IMG/VR virus record: IMGVR_UViG_3300027974_000020
Location: 105,198 to 169,197 of that record
Length of the DNA stretch: 64,000 nucleotides
DNA from: a virus
Direction: 5' to 3' (one strand)
Shown here: piece after piece, positions 7,416 to 15,213 of the stretch
Numbering within the stretch: position 1 is the first letter of the stretch
Layout of the letters: the number at the start of each line of letters is the position of its first letter
Notes under the pieces: generated by a model
Database searches by the model: none
Told to the model about the DNA's origin: nothing
Seen by the model: only the letters and a program-made list of their open reading frames with translations
Translations under genes and position numbers: made by a program

Positions 7416-7436
7416 ATAGATTATAGGAGAAGAGAA

Positions 7437-7868
7437 ATGAAAGAGAAAGCAATTATAGTTGATATTGATGGTACTTTGTTTGAAGAGGTGCCAGGTTGGA
7501 CAATGGAGACTGATGCATGGTGGGTGGAAGAAACACTTAAGATGCGTGAGTTGAAAGTTGGAATTGGATTAATTAAAGTATTTAAGGAAATGGGATTTAA
7601 GTTGGTTTTCTTGACAGCAAGAGGACAAAGCTGCAAGAAGAATACTTTGATTAAGTTTAAGGAAGCTGGTATTGATAACTTGGTAGATTCGATGTGGCAC
7701 AGGCCAGTTAAGTGGAATGGCGTGGCACCAGTTGAATATAAGAAGTTCATGATGCAACGGATTATGAAAAAGTATGATGTTGTGTTTGCTATGGATGATA
7801 GCGACAAGAACTTGGAAATGTTTAAGGGATTGGGTATCAAGGTATTTGATGCAAAGAGGTGGTGGTGA
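7437..7868 (+). CDS. HAD-family phosphatase (polynucleotide 3'-phosphatase-like)
   Basis: 143 residues from ATG 7437, next to AGGAGAAG. HAD motif I is DIDGTLF (Asp nucleophile), motif II is VFLTARG, and motif IV is AMDDSDKNLEMF near the C-terminus. The TARG and DDxxKN pattern matches the phosphatase half of T4 polynucleotide kinase and related stand-alone phage enzymes. Repair of 3'-phosphate RNA or DNA ends is therefore plausible, but a nucleotidase cannot be excluded. Alone in its cassette. Confidence 0.75.
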   Translation: MKEKAIIVDIDGTLFEEVPGWTMETDAWWVEETLKMRELKVGIGLIKVFKEMGFKLVFLTARGQSCKKNTLIKFKEAGIDNLVDSMWHRPVKWNGVAPVEYKKFMMQRIMKKYDVVFAMDDSDKNLEMFKGLGIKVFDAKRWW

Positions 7869-7901
7869 GGTTATTGATAAACCTCAGACCAAAGAAACTA
7901 G

Positions 7902-7926
7902 GGTCCTTCGAGGCCCTTTTTTCTTT
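7902..7926 (+). terminator. Intrinsic terminator (UUCG type)
   Basis: GGGTCC-TTCG-AGGCCC followed by six T. Confidence 0.9.
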
Positions 7927-7928
7927 AT

Positions 7929-7951
7929 GACTAGGACACAAGTCTTAAGTC
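7929..7951 (+). repeat. Post-terminator stem-loop, copy 10
   Basis: GACTAGGAC pairs with GTCTTAAGTC around ACAA: nine pairs with one bulged base. Confidence 0.7.
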
Positions 7952-7983
7952 TGTCTATTGGTAGACATAAACTTCATGACCCC
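7952..7983 (+). promoter_or_regulatory. Conserved leader block, copy 2 (diverged)
   Basis: ATTGGTAGACATAAACTTC then ATGACCCC follows the same order as the other leader copies. A GGTAGTA/TACTACC stem comes next, before the gene at 8055. Confidence 0.5.
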
Positions 7984-8054
7984 ACTATTGGTAGTAGGTG
8001 GCAAATCATACTACCAGGGCACAGCCTTCACTGTGACTAATAAAGGAGAATAAA

Positions 8055-8735
8055 TTGGAAATGAACGAAGAGCCCAAAGCAATGCCAAAGTGGTTGGGTA
8101 AATTCCCAGCCTACATCAAACAATTGTGGTTGGATTCAAACAAAATTGAACCCACACCACCAGTGGAACCATCACTGCCAGCAGAAGGCGAATTTCGTTT
8201 TCTGTTGATTCCACAAAATGACACAAGCAACTCCGAGGCGGTACCGATGTTGGTGCTCATCCAGAAAGTACTTCAAGATGGGTACTTCCAGGTAATGCTT
8301 ACTCATTGTGAAGATGCAATGCAAACATACTCTGATCTTTACGTCACTAGTGGCGAAACAGGTTTGGGGTATGGTGTTTTCATTAGCACCGCAATACAAA
8401 ATCAAGCTAACGTGAATTGCTTGAGCGAAACTGCAGTTGGTAAGTTGATTCCTTCAATGGTACGAGCTAGGGGTACATACAATTTTGGACCTAATGATGA
8501 GTGGCGCAGAGGACGTCGCTTTTCTTCAGATCGATTTGTTGCACAACTAGATCCACGTTGGAAGTTCGTTAATGAACAACTTACTGCAATGCAATACCTA
8601 CTGGGCGCATATGAAGATGAAGGCGATACTCGTGACTCTGAATTGAGCGCAAAACACCAAGCAGAAGACATGAAATCGTTTTACCAAGTTGACCGTGACA
8701 ATGGTGAACTTCTTCCATCGCAGAAAAACAACTAA
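8055..8735 (+). CDS. Unknown 226-aa protein
   Basis: Starts at TTG 8055, 6 nt after AAGGAG. An acidic, Pro-rich start (PTPPVEPSLPAEGE) links to a mixed alpha/beta domain (FRFLLIPQ, GYFQVMLTHCEDAM) and a charged tail. No motif was recognised. It is first in a two-gene cassette with 8844. No terminator separates them, but a leader block does, and TAAGTAAGTAA closes the gene in all frames (8733-8743). Confidence 0.65.
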   Translation: MEMNEEPKAMPKWLGKFPAYIKQLWLDSNKIEPTPPVEPSLPAEGEFRFLLIPQNDTSNSEAVPMLVLIQKVLQDGYFQVMLTHCEDAMQTYSDLYVTSGETGLGYGVFISTAIQNQANVNCLSETAVGKLIPSMVRARGTYNFGPNDEWRRGRRFSSDRFVAQLDPRWKFVNEQLTAMQYLLGAYEDEGDTRDSELSAKHQAEDMKSFYQVDRDNGELLPSQKNN

Positions 8736-8747
8736 GTAAGTAATAGG

Positions 8748-8780
8748 TCTGATTGGATCGACCTTAACTGTCCATGAACC
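8748..8780 (+). promoter_or_regulatory. Conserved leader block, copy 3
   Basis: TCTGATTGGATCGACCTTAA then CTGTCCATGAACC. It nearly matches copy 4 at 9461, but here it is not preceded by a terminator/stem-loop, so the block is a module of its own. Confidence 0.65.
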
Positions 8781-8843
8781 AACCGTTAACCAAGAGGTTG
8801 TAATTCACATGGTTATTTAATCACAAACAAAAGGAGAAGGATA

Positions 8844-9362
8844 ATGTCAGATAACAAAAACAAATTCCAGTCAAGGCTGGATGCAATCTCAAAGGTTGCA
8901 ATTGTTTTACATGCCTTTGGCACATGGTATGAACTACAAATTGAATCCAGTGACAAAAATCGGTTGACTGATGGGGCACTGAAGTATACACAGCATGTTA
9001 GCTTGTTCCCAAGCAGCAGAACATTGTATTCTTTTGTTGGTGTTTCAGAAGATGGTGCAATTGTCAATGGTTTCATGCATGATGGAACAAGCAACGACAA
9101 TGGTGGTTATGGCAGTGATTCGTTTGAATTGACGATGAAAGATGGATCACACAAAGTCATAACAGGACCATGGAGCTCAAGACCAGGAGTTCATACTGTT
9201 AACAGCGGTATTCAATACACTGAAGTTAGAGTTGGTTATGGTATGTATGGATTCTCAAGGGAATTCATTGAAGCCATAATTGATCGATTTAACCTCGATG
9301 TAAATCTTGACTCAGTAACTTTGGAAGACAAAGAAATTAATCTGAAAGTAACACCTAAGTAA
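8844..9362 (+). CDS. Unknown 172-aa protein
   Basis: A start with AAGGAGAAG is followed by mostly beta-strand sequence with GVSEDGAIVNGF and GYGMYGFSREFIEAI. The C-terminus is acidic then basic. No family recognised. The stop (TAA 9360) lies inside TAAGTAAGTAG (9356-9366), the stop motif also seen at 3250, 3629 and 8733. Confidence 0.65.
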   Translation: MSDNKNKFQSRLDAISKVAIVLHAFGTWYELQIESSDKNRLTDGALKYTQHVSLFPSSRTLYSFVGVSEDGAIVNGFMHDGTSNDNGGYGSDSFELTMKDGSHKVITGPWSSRPGVHTVNSGIQYTEVRVGYGMYGFSREFIEAIIDRFNLDVNLDSVTLEDKEINLKVTPK

Positions 9363-9407
9363 GTAGCAGCGGTGAGCCTGGAGTTAGGTTTCAGGCTAAG
9401 GAAATTA

Positions 9408-9433
9408 GGGTCCTTCGGGGCCCTTTTTTCTTT
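9408..9433 (+). terminator. Intrinsic terminator (UUCG type)
   Basis: GGGTCC-TTCG-GGGCCC followed by TTTTTT, identical to 6921. Confidence 0.95.
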
Positions 9434-9435
9434 AT

Positions 9436-9458
9436 GACTAGGAATAAGGTTCCAAGTC
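9436..9458 (+). repeat. Post-terminator stem-loop, copy 11
   Basis: GACTAGGAA pairs with TTCCAAGTC (8 of 9) around TAAGG. Confidence 0.75.
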
Positions 9459-9460
9459 CG

Positions 9461-9494
9461 TCTGATTGGATCGACGTAAAATGTCCATGACCCC
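9461..9494 (+). promoter_or_regulatory. Conserved leader block, copy 4
   Basis: TCTGATTGGATCGACGTAAA then ATGTCCATGACCCC. It is followed by a CCTGG/CCAGG stem and then the ATC-start gene at 9577. Confidence 0.65.
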
Positions 9495-9576
9495 TGGTTA
9501 TTGGTTACCCAGGACAACTACGTAACCAGAGAGACACTATCTCTCTATAATAAAAAGTGTAATAAGGAGGAATGTT

Positions 9577-9966
9577 ATCAAAGAGCAAATCAACAAAATC
9601 AACCAGGTCACTGATGGTGACAAGGTCAAGTGCGAGCCGTGCTTTGGCACAGGTAAGTACATGAGCAAAACCGTCATCGATGGAACATGTTTCCGTTGCA
9701 AAGGCACTGGTTCAGAAAAAGCAATGTCAATCAAGCAATACAATTTCATCAAGGAATTGTTCATGGCATTGGTGAAAATGAACATCATTGTGAAAGAGAA
9801 CAATGAATGGCATGAAATGGTTAACACCATGAACCAACACAAGGATGGAATTACATTGCGGTCATCCAAGTGGGCATCAGACAAGATTGAGGAATACAAG
9901 GCTCGCAAGAACCGTGTCCTCAAACCTAAGAGGCCAGTGTATTCAGTTACCCACTGTGGAATTTGA
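9577..9966 (+). CDS. DnaJ-type zinc-finger protein with apparent ATC start
   Basis: 129 residues if read from ATC 9577. CEPCFGTGK and CFRCKGTG are two CxxCxGxG repeats, the DnaJ central zinc-finger signature; a helical basic domain follows. The first ATG in phase (9661) would cut the first zinc knuckle off, so a start further up is required. AAGGAGG lies 6 nt before ATC, and the spacing TTATC after GTGTAATAAGGAGG is identical to the gene at 2968. An ATG at 9572 is in another frame that ends soon. Confidence 0.65.
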   Translation: MKEQINKINQVTDGDKVKCEPCFGTGKYMSKTVIDGTCFRCKGTGSEKAMSIKQYNFIKELFMALVKMNIIVKENNEWHEMVNTMNQHKDGITLRSSKWASDKIEEYKARKNRVLKPKRPVYSVTHCGI

Positions 9967-9997
9967 GCAGTGGGATGAACCACAGTGGGTAACTGAA
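9942..9997 (+). repeat. 18-bp perfect inverted repeat around a stop codon
   Basis: Arms 9942-9959 and 9980-9997 are exact reverse complements (TTCAGTTACCCACTGTGG type). The 20-nt loop holds the TGA of the zinc-finger gene. There is no T-tract, so this is not a normal terminator. Confidence 0.8.
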
Positions 9998-10039
9998 GAA
10001 TGGAAAGCTGGAGAAGATGCAGAGGCTGACATATACTAG
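9956..10039 (+). CDS. Possible 27-residue overlapping reading frame
   Basis: GTG 9956 to TAG 10037 reads an acidic, Trp-rich peptide in a different frame from the zinc-finger gene. It overlaps that gene's end within the 18-bp hairpin. No SD. It could be a coupled peptide, a frameshifted extension, or chance. Confidence 0.25.
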   Translation: MEFEQWDEPQWVTEEWKAGEDAEADIY

Positions 10040-10076
10040 CACCGCCAGGTGTATAGGTAGTCATCAAGTCAAAGAA

Positions 10077-10106
10077 GAGGGGGTCCTTCGGGGCCCTCTT
10101 TTCTTT
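10077..10106 (+). terminator. Intrinsic terminator (UUCG type)
   Basis: GGGTCC-TTCG-GGGCCC with extra flanking GA/TC pairs, then TTTTCTTTT. Confidence 0.9.
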
Positions 10107-10109
10107 TAT

Positions 10110-10131
10110 GCCTAGGACACAGGTCTCAGGC
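10110..10131 (+). repeat. Post-terminator stem-loop, copy 12
   Basis: GCCTAGGAC pairs with GTCTCAGGC (8 of 9) around ACAG. Confidence 0.75.
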
Positions 10132-10157
10132 TAACACTCTCTAGGAGGGGAGTAATC

Positions 10158-11609
10158 ATGAAGAATAAACCAACAACAAACAAGGAGGAAACGGTGTATA
10201 AAGACACTGTCTACGCAAAACTGAGAAGGGCACTTTACAATGTCATTCTCGAAGGTAAATTCATGCAAGAAACTCAATGGGACGAGAATGGACGATGCCA
10301 CATGGTTCAGACATTTGGTGACCGTGGAATTATTGCAACAATGCAACGAAAAGCAAATAACAAAGGATGGGTTGTATTCTTTACTTTGTGCATGTACAAG
10401 CACGAGCAAAATCACATTCCATTCATGCGTGATTTGAAAGTTAGATTGACTATCAATGAAACTCCATCTGGAGTAAGATTATTGTGGTTTGTTAATGGTA
10501 AGCCACAATGGATGGTAGAAAGTAGTCAAATGGCTTTCTCAAATAAATTCCATCATACTGGACATATAGTTCAAGAAGTTATTAATCAGATCAAGAGTAT
10601 ATATTCTCCTGAAGATTTTATACCGATCTTGAAGTACATGCAAAATCCAACATGCAAAGAGTATACTTTGTATGGCCTTAACCAAAGGTGGATGAAAAAG
10701 TTATCAGGTGGAACAAACCCTAGGCAAATCTTGAATAAAATCTATGGCAAAGATGGGCAGGATGGGTTGAGCAGAAATGCTTTTGGTTCAAATATTGGCA
10801 AAAAGAGTTTTGCTACATTTGCTATAGCAGCTGAGCTAGTGCGATATTTGAAATCATTTCCTACATCATTCTTTGATAAAATCATTCTTGATGACTTTGC
10901 AGTACAAGATATTGCATACTTGGGGATGATGTATCAAGATGTAACTTACATCCAATATTTCATTAAGTACTTTAATCACAGTAAAATCCAACAAGATTTT
11001 ATTAATGCGATTAATAACTTTGAAATGTATCCACATTCTGATTATGACATTTCAGATGCTACAGAACGTTTCTTTAGGATGAGCATTTGGCAGGAAGCAC
11101 GTGATACCGGCAGGATGTTCAAGGAAATAAAGAACAGAGCTGTTCGGAGAAACATCATTGCACTTAAAGGCACGGTTCAAGAAACCCATGACCTTGTCAC
11201 TATCGAGAATGCAAAGCTAGCTCGAGAAGATAAGCAAATCAAATACAGTGATAAGAGCCTTATCCTGGATGGTCAACAGATAACAGATAATATTATTTCT
11301 GTTCTTCCGAAGACAACGTTTGATTTAATATTATGGGGTTCACAACAGCACAACTGCATAGGTAGCTATGGAGATCGTGTTGCTCGTGGCACAGGTGCGA
11401 TTGTTGTTGGATTCAAAGATGTGACAACAGATACTTGGGTCGGCCATGCTGAACTCAATAACTATTTCAACAGCTTTGGAAGTTCTTGGACAATCATGCA
11501 GTTGAGGGGCAAATATAACTCAAACCTTGATGAGTCAGATGAAACTACTATTCGTTTGTTTCTGGACAACATACTCAATGCTTGGAATGAAGAGTTAGTA
11601 TTGCCATAA
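10158..11609 (+). CDS. PcfJ-like protein
   Basis: 483 residues. The C-terminal third has QHNCIGSYGDRVARGTG, then VGHAEL, then QLRGKYN. This is the conserved order of PcfJ-like domains (LHNCVGxY..R...G, E-x, Q-x-R-G-x-x-N) found on conjugative plasmids and many phages. The biochemical role is not established; involvement in DNA or RNA processing has been suggested from context. The N-terminal two thirds are helical. Strong AGGAGGGG SD. Sole gene in its cassette. Confidence 0.65.
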   Translation: MKNKPTTNKEETVYKDTVYAKLRRALYNVILEGKFMQETQWDENGRCHMVQTFGDRGIIATMQRKANNKGWVVFFTLCMYKHEQNHIPFMRDLKVRLTINETPSGVRLLWFVNGKPQWMVESSQMAFSNKFHHTGHIVQEVINQIKSIYSPEDFIPILKYMQNPTCKEYTLYGLNQRWMKKLSGGTNPRQILNKIYGKDGQDGLSRNAFGSNIGKKSFATFAIAAELVRYLKSFPTSFFDKIILDDFAVQDIAYLGMMYQDVTYIQYFIKYFNHSKIQQDFINAINNFEMYPHSDYDISDATERFFRMSIWQEARDTGRMFKEIKNRAVRRNIIALKGTVQETHDLVTIENAKLAREDKQIKYSDKSLILDGQQITDNIISVLPKTTFDLILWGSQQHNCIGSYGDRVARGTGAIVVGFKDVTTDTWVGHAELNNYFNSFGSSWTIMQLRGKYNSNLDESDETTIRLFLDNILNAWNEELVLP

Positions 11610-11633
11610 AGTTTTACCTCAGGTAAATAAGAG

Positions 11634-11662
11634 AGAAGGGTCCTTCGGGACTCTTTTCTTTT
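11634..11662 (+). terminator. Intrinsic terminator (UUCG type)
   Basis: GAGAAGGGTCC-TTCG-GGACTC followed by TTTTCTTTT. Confidence 0.85.
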
Positions 11663-11664
11663 AT

Positions 11665-11703
11665 GCCTAGTTCACAGGTCTCAGATCACTGAGGTCGCTA
11701 GGC
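11665..11703 (+). repeat. Post-terminator stem-loop, copy 13 (expanded)
   Basis: GCCTAG pairs with CTAGGC on the outside, and CTCAG with CTGAG inside. The left half keeps the CACAGGTCT sequence of the other copies. Confidence 0.55.
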
Positions 11704-11739
11704 AAGTAATACAAACCAATAAACCCTTAAGGAGGGAAT

Positions 11740-14331
11740 ATGGAAGACCAACCGGTCAAACCGCCCGATGCAGCGGCCAATGCATCAACAAAGGAGAAGA
11801 AGATGCCAAAAGGTATCATCACTTTCCTGAAGGGGCGCTTTCGCGTTCTGACAAATAATCCAACTCCGAAAGAGGAGCAGGCATACAATTTGTCTCAGGA
11901 AACCAATAAGCCAGTCCCGTTTGGACGGATCAAGACTGTTACTGGATACAATTATGTCCAGGACGTCTACGCTGTTCAGACTGGTGACTTCACCTACTCC
12001 TTGTTGGAGAACAAACTTACTAAGCGGGGAATTAAGTTCCGTTTAGGAGTCGTCTCTAACAAGGATCTATCAGAGCTCGTAATCAAACACGAACTGTTCA
12101 GTCTTAATGACATGATCAGTAAGTGCAGGTTCGCATGGGCTAACGCATCATACACCTTCTTCCTGGAGGTTCAAGACAGTAAAGAAGCATCAAGCTTTGA
12201 TCTGTCTGATCTTGGGTTGGAGGTCTATGACTTCAAGAAGACCAGCAAACGTTTGCAGGAAGTGACTCGTATCACTCAAATGCATTCGTCTGGTCCGATT
12301 GGCAAACTTGATTATCGCATGTTGGAAGATCTTCCTGGTGAAGAACTTGCATATGATGGTCCAGTATTTGTCAGCGACTCATTTGCAGTGCGTTCTTGCT
12401 TTAGTATGACTGATGGTCCTGCTAAGAACAAGCACATTGCAATGATCAATCGCGGTAAGATCGGTCCAATGATTGGTCGTATTCTGATGGATCAAGGTGA
12501 AGTTAAGGGCCTTGTCCACGTTGTTCCACGACAACAGCTAGGTGCGGATGTGGTTTTCCACAAATCTGCTCTGAAGCGAGAGTTAAAGACTGACGATGGA
12601 CGTTGGCACTATACTGCCTTCAAACACAAGAACCTCCACACTGCTATGTGGGATATGCAAACTATGTTCAATAACCATACCTGGTTAATGACCAAAGAGC
12701 AATTCACACTGGACATGGAGTCTGTTATCACTGACTTTAACAAGTCTGTTGAGAATGGACAGCTTCCTGACTGGATTATCCACCAGGAAACTGACGGGCA
12801 CAAGGATGACTCAGCTCCACAAGTAGAGCATGTGACATCTGGCTGGAAGAAGAGTTACATCCGCTGGCAACAAGCTGGTTTGGATGTAACTGCATCTAGC
12901 AACCTCGTCTACATGGCTTTCGGATCATTGCTGAACCAAATGCGTTCTGCTTTGAAACGAAACACGTGGTGGGTTCCCATCTCTAATGCCTTTACGGCGA
13001 CAGTAACCACCTTCGATGCTTTGGAGGTCATGGGTAACTTTGAGCTGCCTCAGCACAAACGAGACATGGTGTTCTTTGATGAACGCTTTGGCTGTATTGT
13101 GCCGACTAAGCGGTTCATTGAGACTGCTGACCTTCATGACACGTGGGATCAGGACGGTGACCAAGCTAAGTTCATCCGCATTAAACTGTGGAGTTCTTCG
13201 CTTGTTATGAGCCTTGATGGATACAACCATCCGGAACTCAGGGAAACATATGTCATTCCTGCTGATTTGGTAGTGCCAAGCACTCCTGAAGAGGCAATTG
13301 ATATGTGTGTCGTTATCCGTTCACCAAACGGTCCTGGCGGTTACTCTATCGAACGGTTTGATGCTGAAACGATGCCATGGCTTCGTGTAGCGGAAGATCG
13401 TGTACAGGTAATTGATCTGGCCAAAGCACCAGCTGCAATGAGCACTTTGCTCGTTACAACTGAATGCGGTCAGATTAATAGCTCCACTACCTACAGCAAG
13501 GAATTGTTCAACCGGGATCATGCTCTTAATATGATCTTGGCACAGATGAATAACCCTGGTGTTGGTAGGTACGCTAATCTCATTATGGTTTGGGCTGCAA
13601 CATTTGGTCCAAGCTATCCTGATAAGTTGCCTGCAATTGGTAACGATGTCATTGACTGTGTTCAACAGACCGCAGACCTTGGTTCATTTGTTCAATTGCA
13701 AAGTGACTACTCAGAAATGGCTGAAAGCATTGCTCAGGCGATCATTGACAGCGGTTGTGGTATTGACCGTTATGTTCTTGAGACCCGGTTCCCTGCACTC
13801 AGCGATGAGACACGCCAAATGCTGGTAGATATTGCAGTAGACGGTCAGTTTACTGAGATGTACAACGCATACAATCAAACTATTACAAAGGTGCAAAATA
13901 TCGCATCCAAGGGTAGCTTTGATCTGCGTTTGACATCTGACACTCGTAACAAAGTGTACAATGCAATTCCAGCTATGAGGGAGTCAACCTCTGTTTGGTG
14001 CCGTGGCATCTGGTCAAAGTATGAACGTGAACTCTCAAGGGTTGACGGTAAGTACTCTGAACTGTCCAAGAATACCAATCGCTTTGTAAAGATGTCTGCT
14101 GTTGCACAACGCACAGAAGAAATCTCTACCATCATTGGTGCACTGTTGGATGAAGTCAAGGCAACATCACATCCTGAGCTCTATGCTCTTGCTATCTACC
14201 GTTGGATCATTGATCCGGAACTGACTCGCAGTAAGTATGGCGTGTCTGACCGTATCATCTTCCAGAACGGAATAGACGGACAAGAGACCATCATGGATCT
14301 CATTATCACAGCAATCAAGGACCTGAAGTAA
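11740..14331 (+). CDS. Two-barrel RNA polymerase-like protein A (YonO/RdRP-type motifs)
   Basis: 863 residues, better GC content than its neighbours, strong SD. Visible motifs in order: V-K256-G-x-V then S276-x-x-K279 (first double-psi barrel; compare the KG...SxxK pattern of eukaryotic-type RdRPs), W469-D-Q-D-G-D474 (the catalytic DxDGD of the second barrel), RSPNGPGGYS, and NNPGVGRYAN from N604 (compare LGxIxNAH after DxDGD in RdRPs). This set and order point to a single-subunit two-barrel RNA polymerase. A paralogue sits at 23563. It could be the phage transcription enzyme. Family membership is inferred from motifs only and needs a structure prediction. Confidence 0.5.
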   Translation: MEDQPVKPPDAAANASTKEKKMPKGIITFLKGRFRVLTNNPTPKEEQAYNLSQETNKPVPFGRIKTVTGYNYVQDVYAVQTGDFTYSLLENKLTKRGIKFRLGVVSNKDLSELVIKHELFSLNDMISKCRFAWANASYTFFLEVQDSKEASSFDLSDLGLEVYDFKKTSKRLQEVTRITQMHSSGPIGKLDYRMLEDLPGEELAYDGPVFVSDSFAVRSCFSMTDGPAKNKHIAMINRGKIGPMIGRILMDQGEVKGLVHVVPRQQLGADVVFHKSALKRELKTDDGRWHYTAFKHKNLHTAMWDMQTMFNNHTWLMTKEQFTLDMESVITDFNKSVENGQLPDWIIHQETDGHKDDSAPQVEHVTSGWKKSYIRWQQAGLDVTASSNLVYMAFGSLLNQMRSALKRNTWWVPISNAFTATVTTFDALEVMGNFELPQHKRDMVFFDERFGCIVPTKRFIETADLHDTWDQDGDQAKFIRIKLWSSSLVMSLDGYNHPELRETYVIPADLVVPSTPEEAIDMCVVIRSPNGPGGYSIERFDAETMPWLRVAEDRVQVIDLAKAPAAMSTLLVTTECGQINSSTTYSKELFNRDHALNMILAQMNNPGVGRYANLIMVWAATFGPSYPDKLPAIGNDVIDCVQQTADLGSFVQLQSDYSEMAESIAQAIIDSGCGIDRYVLETRFPALSDETRQMLVDIAVDGQFTEMYNAYNQTITKVQNIASKGSFDLRLTSDTRNKVYNAIPAMRESTSVWCRGIWSKYERELSRVDGKYSELSKNTNRFVKMSAVAQRTEEISTIIGALLDEVKATSHPELYALAIYRWIIDPELTRSKYGVSDRIIFQNGIDGQETIMDLIITAIKDLK

Positions 14332-14356
14332 TAGGTTCTTCCGAGTAAAGAGAGAG

Positions 14357-14389
14357 AGCCCCTGGGGAAACCTAGGGGTTCTTTCTTTA
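14357..14389 (+). terminator. Intrinsic terminator
   Basis: GAGCCCCT pairs with AGGGGTTC around GGGGAAACCT and is followed by TTCTTTAT. Confidence 0.8.
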
Positions 14390-14391
14390 TT

Positions 14392-14447
14392 CCTAGATCC
14401 TAGGTCTTTAGTTATTATATTAATATTTTTTTTTCCTAGATCTTAGG
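14392..14447 (+). repeat. Post-terminator stem-loops, copies 14 and 15
   Basis: CCTAG-ATC-CTAGG (14392-14404) and CCTAG-ATC-TTAGG (14435-14447) are two short members separated by an AT-rich run. They are the last of the series. Confidence 0.55.
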
Positions 14448-14525
14448 ACCCTATTCTAAAGTCACTCGGCGATTGCTTAGCCCTCAGACTCAAAATAGGC
14501 TGAGATTCTAAATCCTCTTTGGCTC

Positions 14526-14615
14526 ATTTCCCTTGACGGGCTTGGGCTAAAAGGGGGGATTTTCTCTCTTCTTTGCTCAATGTCCCTAACGGGTCTGGGC
14601 CAAAAGGGGGGGATT
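14526..14615 (+). repeat. Tandem imperfect repeat with AAAAGGGGGG motif
   Basis: Two copies about 53 bp apart read TCCCTxACGGG, then TTGGGCT or CTGGGCC, then AAAAGGGGGGATT. The G-run motif alone recurs at 15448, 16192, 17020 and 17343, upstream of further small genes, so it marks this 3-kb block as the stem-loops mark the previous one. Confidence 0.65.
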
Positions 14616-14675
14616 ATTCCCTATTATAAAGGCATTCTTGGGAGCCTACAATTCCAAGAGAACAAGGAGACGATT

Positions 14676-15188
14676 GTGACACTCACAGTCTACATTAATA
14701 CCCCTCCTGCTGTTCGGGAGAACAAGACCACAGGTGAGACTTTCTTCTCATCTTTGGTTGGCGTTTCTGCCGAACTCAGGGCAACACTTCCACAGGTGGA
14801 CGTTCTCAACTGGAACATCCAAAAGTGGGAAAACCTCACGCTTGACGCTGAAGTTGCTGCACTCATTGGCTACACCGCTGATGAGCCAGTTGACGAAGTG
14901 GTCATTCCAAAGCACGAAGCCATTGACGCCTTCTTCCAATCTGCTGTTGCAGGTGGACTGAAGTTGGCAATCGTTTGTGACTCCGTCCAGCACGGGAAAG
15001 TCACTGAAGGTGTTAACCCTAACACTAACAAGAACGAGCGCCGTATGGCTATCTGGCCTGAAGGTGAGTTCAGCATTGAACTGTTCAAGCCGACTGCAAA
15101 GGCTAAAGTCAGTGCTGCTACGGCAGACCGCTTGCGTAACAACAAGCAAGAAACAGCAGTAACTTCGGACGGAGATGCACCGTTCTGA
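14676..15188 (+). CDS. Putative ssDNA-binding-type protein with SSB-like acidic tail
   Basis: 170 residues from GTG 14676 (AAGGAG upstream). Beta-rich N-terminal half (LTVYINTPP, FFSSLVGVSAEL); the C-terminus is polar and ends SDGDAPF. That tail imitates the acidic Pro-Phe tip of bacterial SSB (DDDIPF, or DxEPPF in Actinobacteria), which recruits replication and repair proteins. A DNA-binding role is inferred from this only; the core fold was not recognised. Confidence 0.5.
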   Translation: MTLTVYINTPPAVRENKTTGETFFSSLVGVSAELRATLPQVDVLNWNIQKWENLTLDAEVAALIGYTADEPVDEVVIPKHEAIDAFFQSAVAGGLKLAIVCDSVQHGKVTEGVNPNTNKNERRMAIWPEGEFSIELFKPTAKAKVSAATADRLRNNKQETAVTSDGDAPF

Positions 15189-15213
15189 GTTGACTGCTCA
15201 TTCCCCAAGGTGT

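Noticed and set aside
7421-7840. A 139-codon minus-strand frame.
   Set aside because: Antisense of the HAD phosphatase whose motifs I, II and IV are intact.
9537-10067. A 176-codon minus-strand frame.
   Set aside because: Opposes the DnaJ-type zinc-finger gene; no SD and shadow-like composition.
2828-14447. Repeated hairpins considered as a CRISPR array.
   Set aside because: They are spread over 11 kb between genes, differ in sequence with pairing kept, and have no spacers or cas genes.
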